A DNA stretch of 64,000 bases from Meconema thalassinum (lineage: Eukaryota > Arthropoda > Insecta > Orthoptera > Tettigoniidae). The notes below the pieces were generated by a model. The model ran no database searches. It was not told the origin of the DNA and worked only from the letters and a program-made list of their open reading frames with translations. Numbering within the stretch: the stretch's first letter is position 1; each line of letters opens with the position of its first letter. The stretch spans positions 1,697,529,978 through 1,697,593,977 of the forward strand of contig OX336388.2 of the NCBI GenBank assembly GCA_946902985.2. Direction: 5' to 3'. Shown piece after piece: positions 63,553 through 64,000 of the stretch. Both the position numbers and the translations under genes were made by a program.

Positions 63553-64000
63553 ATGAATAATAACACTGGCCGTGAAAGTCTAAATGACAATATTAGAAAC
63601 CTCTATGGGGAGGATATTTTCCGACTGATGTCTAGATTCAGTAGGTTACGACGCAAGAAGGTGTGTCTAATCTCTTCACTCGCTTTTCTCTTAAGATGCC
63701 GGGATCATGATATTCTACCGAATTTTGTTATGTTGAAGCATTCCTTCAGAACACCTAAGGCAACGAGAATCTATCGTCGTGCAAGCAAGGCGTTATTGAT
63801 AGAGAGGTTACAGCATACTCGTAAGCAGTTGGATTTTATTTCGAGGGAGTTACTACAGCTACATCTACGCCTCTCAAACTTCGTAAGTGAGGAATTATGG
63901 AATATCTTCGATCGTATTTCTTCAGTGCAAGCTAACAGCGTTCTAGATCAGGTGAGGGACAGACATATTTCCAAATATGATAGGTTATGTCAGTTGCAGA
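63553..64000 (+). CDS. Penelope-like RT-endonuclease, N-terminal part, cut by window end
   Basis: The ORF starts at the ATG at 63553 and stays open for 149 codons to the edge, with no stop or frameshift. The translated N-terminal region is the same as residues 1-149 of units 1-3. Only the basic, helical region before the RT is visible; whether RT and nuclease follow cannot be seen. Confidence 0.88.
   Translation, partial: MNNNTGRESLNDNIRNLYGEDIFRLMSRFSRLRRKKVCLISSLAFLLRCRDHDILPNFVMLKHSFRTPKATRIYRRASKALLIERLQHTRKQLDFISRELLQLHLRLSNFVSEELWNIFDRISSVQANSVLDQVRDRHISKYDRLCQLQ

Larger units (their letters stand above)
63356..64000 (+). mobile_element. Plus-strand PLE copy, 5' part, head to head with the array
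   Basis: From 63356 the sequence is the element in the opposite orientation, starting inside the short region after the ORF stop (ACTGCTGCTTTCCG) and running into the ORF. ACT at 63356-63358 is shared by both partners, so the exact junction is ambiguous by three bases. The copy carries Arg31, Arg121 and Gln147 codons like units 1-3 and unlike adjacent unit 4, so it did not arise by simple foldback of its neighbour. It leaves the window intact. Confidence 0.9.

Overview
The window is non-genic eukaryotic DNA, almost certainly from an animal and plausibly an arthropod. It has two parts: about 52.65 kb of a 31-bp satellite (1-52650) and about 11.35 kb of Penelope-like retroelement (PLE) sequence (52651-64000). 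No host gene, tRNA, rRNA or CRISPR array is visible. The animal assignment rests on the PLE type, a reverse transcriptase (RT) joined to a C-terminal GIY-YIG endonuclease with a hammerhead-like ribozyme in its terminal repeat. The species cannot be named from the sequence.

Satellite, 1-52650. AT-rich 31-bp monomers run head to tail. The basic pattern is a tetramer of about 124 bp, for example 77-200, whose four monomer types differ at fixed positions. Tetramers are built into kilobase-scale higher-order repeats. Reading offsets between rare variants gives a clear duplication history. Segment 1-17877 recurs at 23530-45128: offset 23529 up to 14182, then offset 27251. The 3722-bp difference is a tandem duplication (33990-37711 / 37712-41433). 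A second tandem duplication of 3469 bp (17952-21420 / 21421-24889) lies across the boundary between the copies. A third, more diverged copy (about 45129-52650) lies next to the retroelement.

Retroelement array, 52651-63358, minus strand. Four complete units repeat with an exact period of 2549 bp. Each has a 782-codon ORF with RT motifs (YVDD) and a GIY-YIG domain, separated from the next ORF by a 200-bp leader equivalent to a pseudo-LTR (pLTR). The array ends at the satellite with one more pLTR copy, and at the other end with a 310-bp 5'-truncated fragment. That fragment abuts, head to head, a plus-strand copy (63356-64000) that leaves the window. Every pLTR carries a compact hammerhead-ribozyme-like core with a two-base-pair stem III, 46 nt upstream of the ORF start.

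How the parts may work together (inference): a read-through transcript of the array would be cut by the ribozymes into 2549-nt monomers, each beginning shortly before the ATG of an RT-endonuclease ORF. An AATAAA just downstream of each cleavage site lies 30 nt from the element's end in the satellite and could end transcripts. Units 2 and 3 encode identical proteins, so expansion of the array is recent. The many near-identical repeats also mean that assembly error must be considered for both parts.
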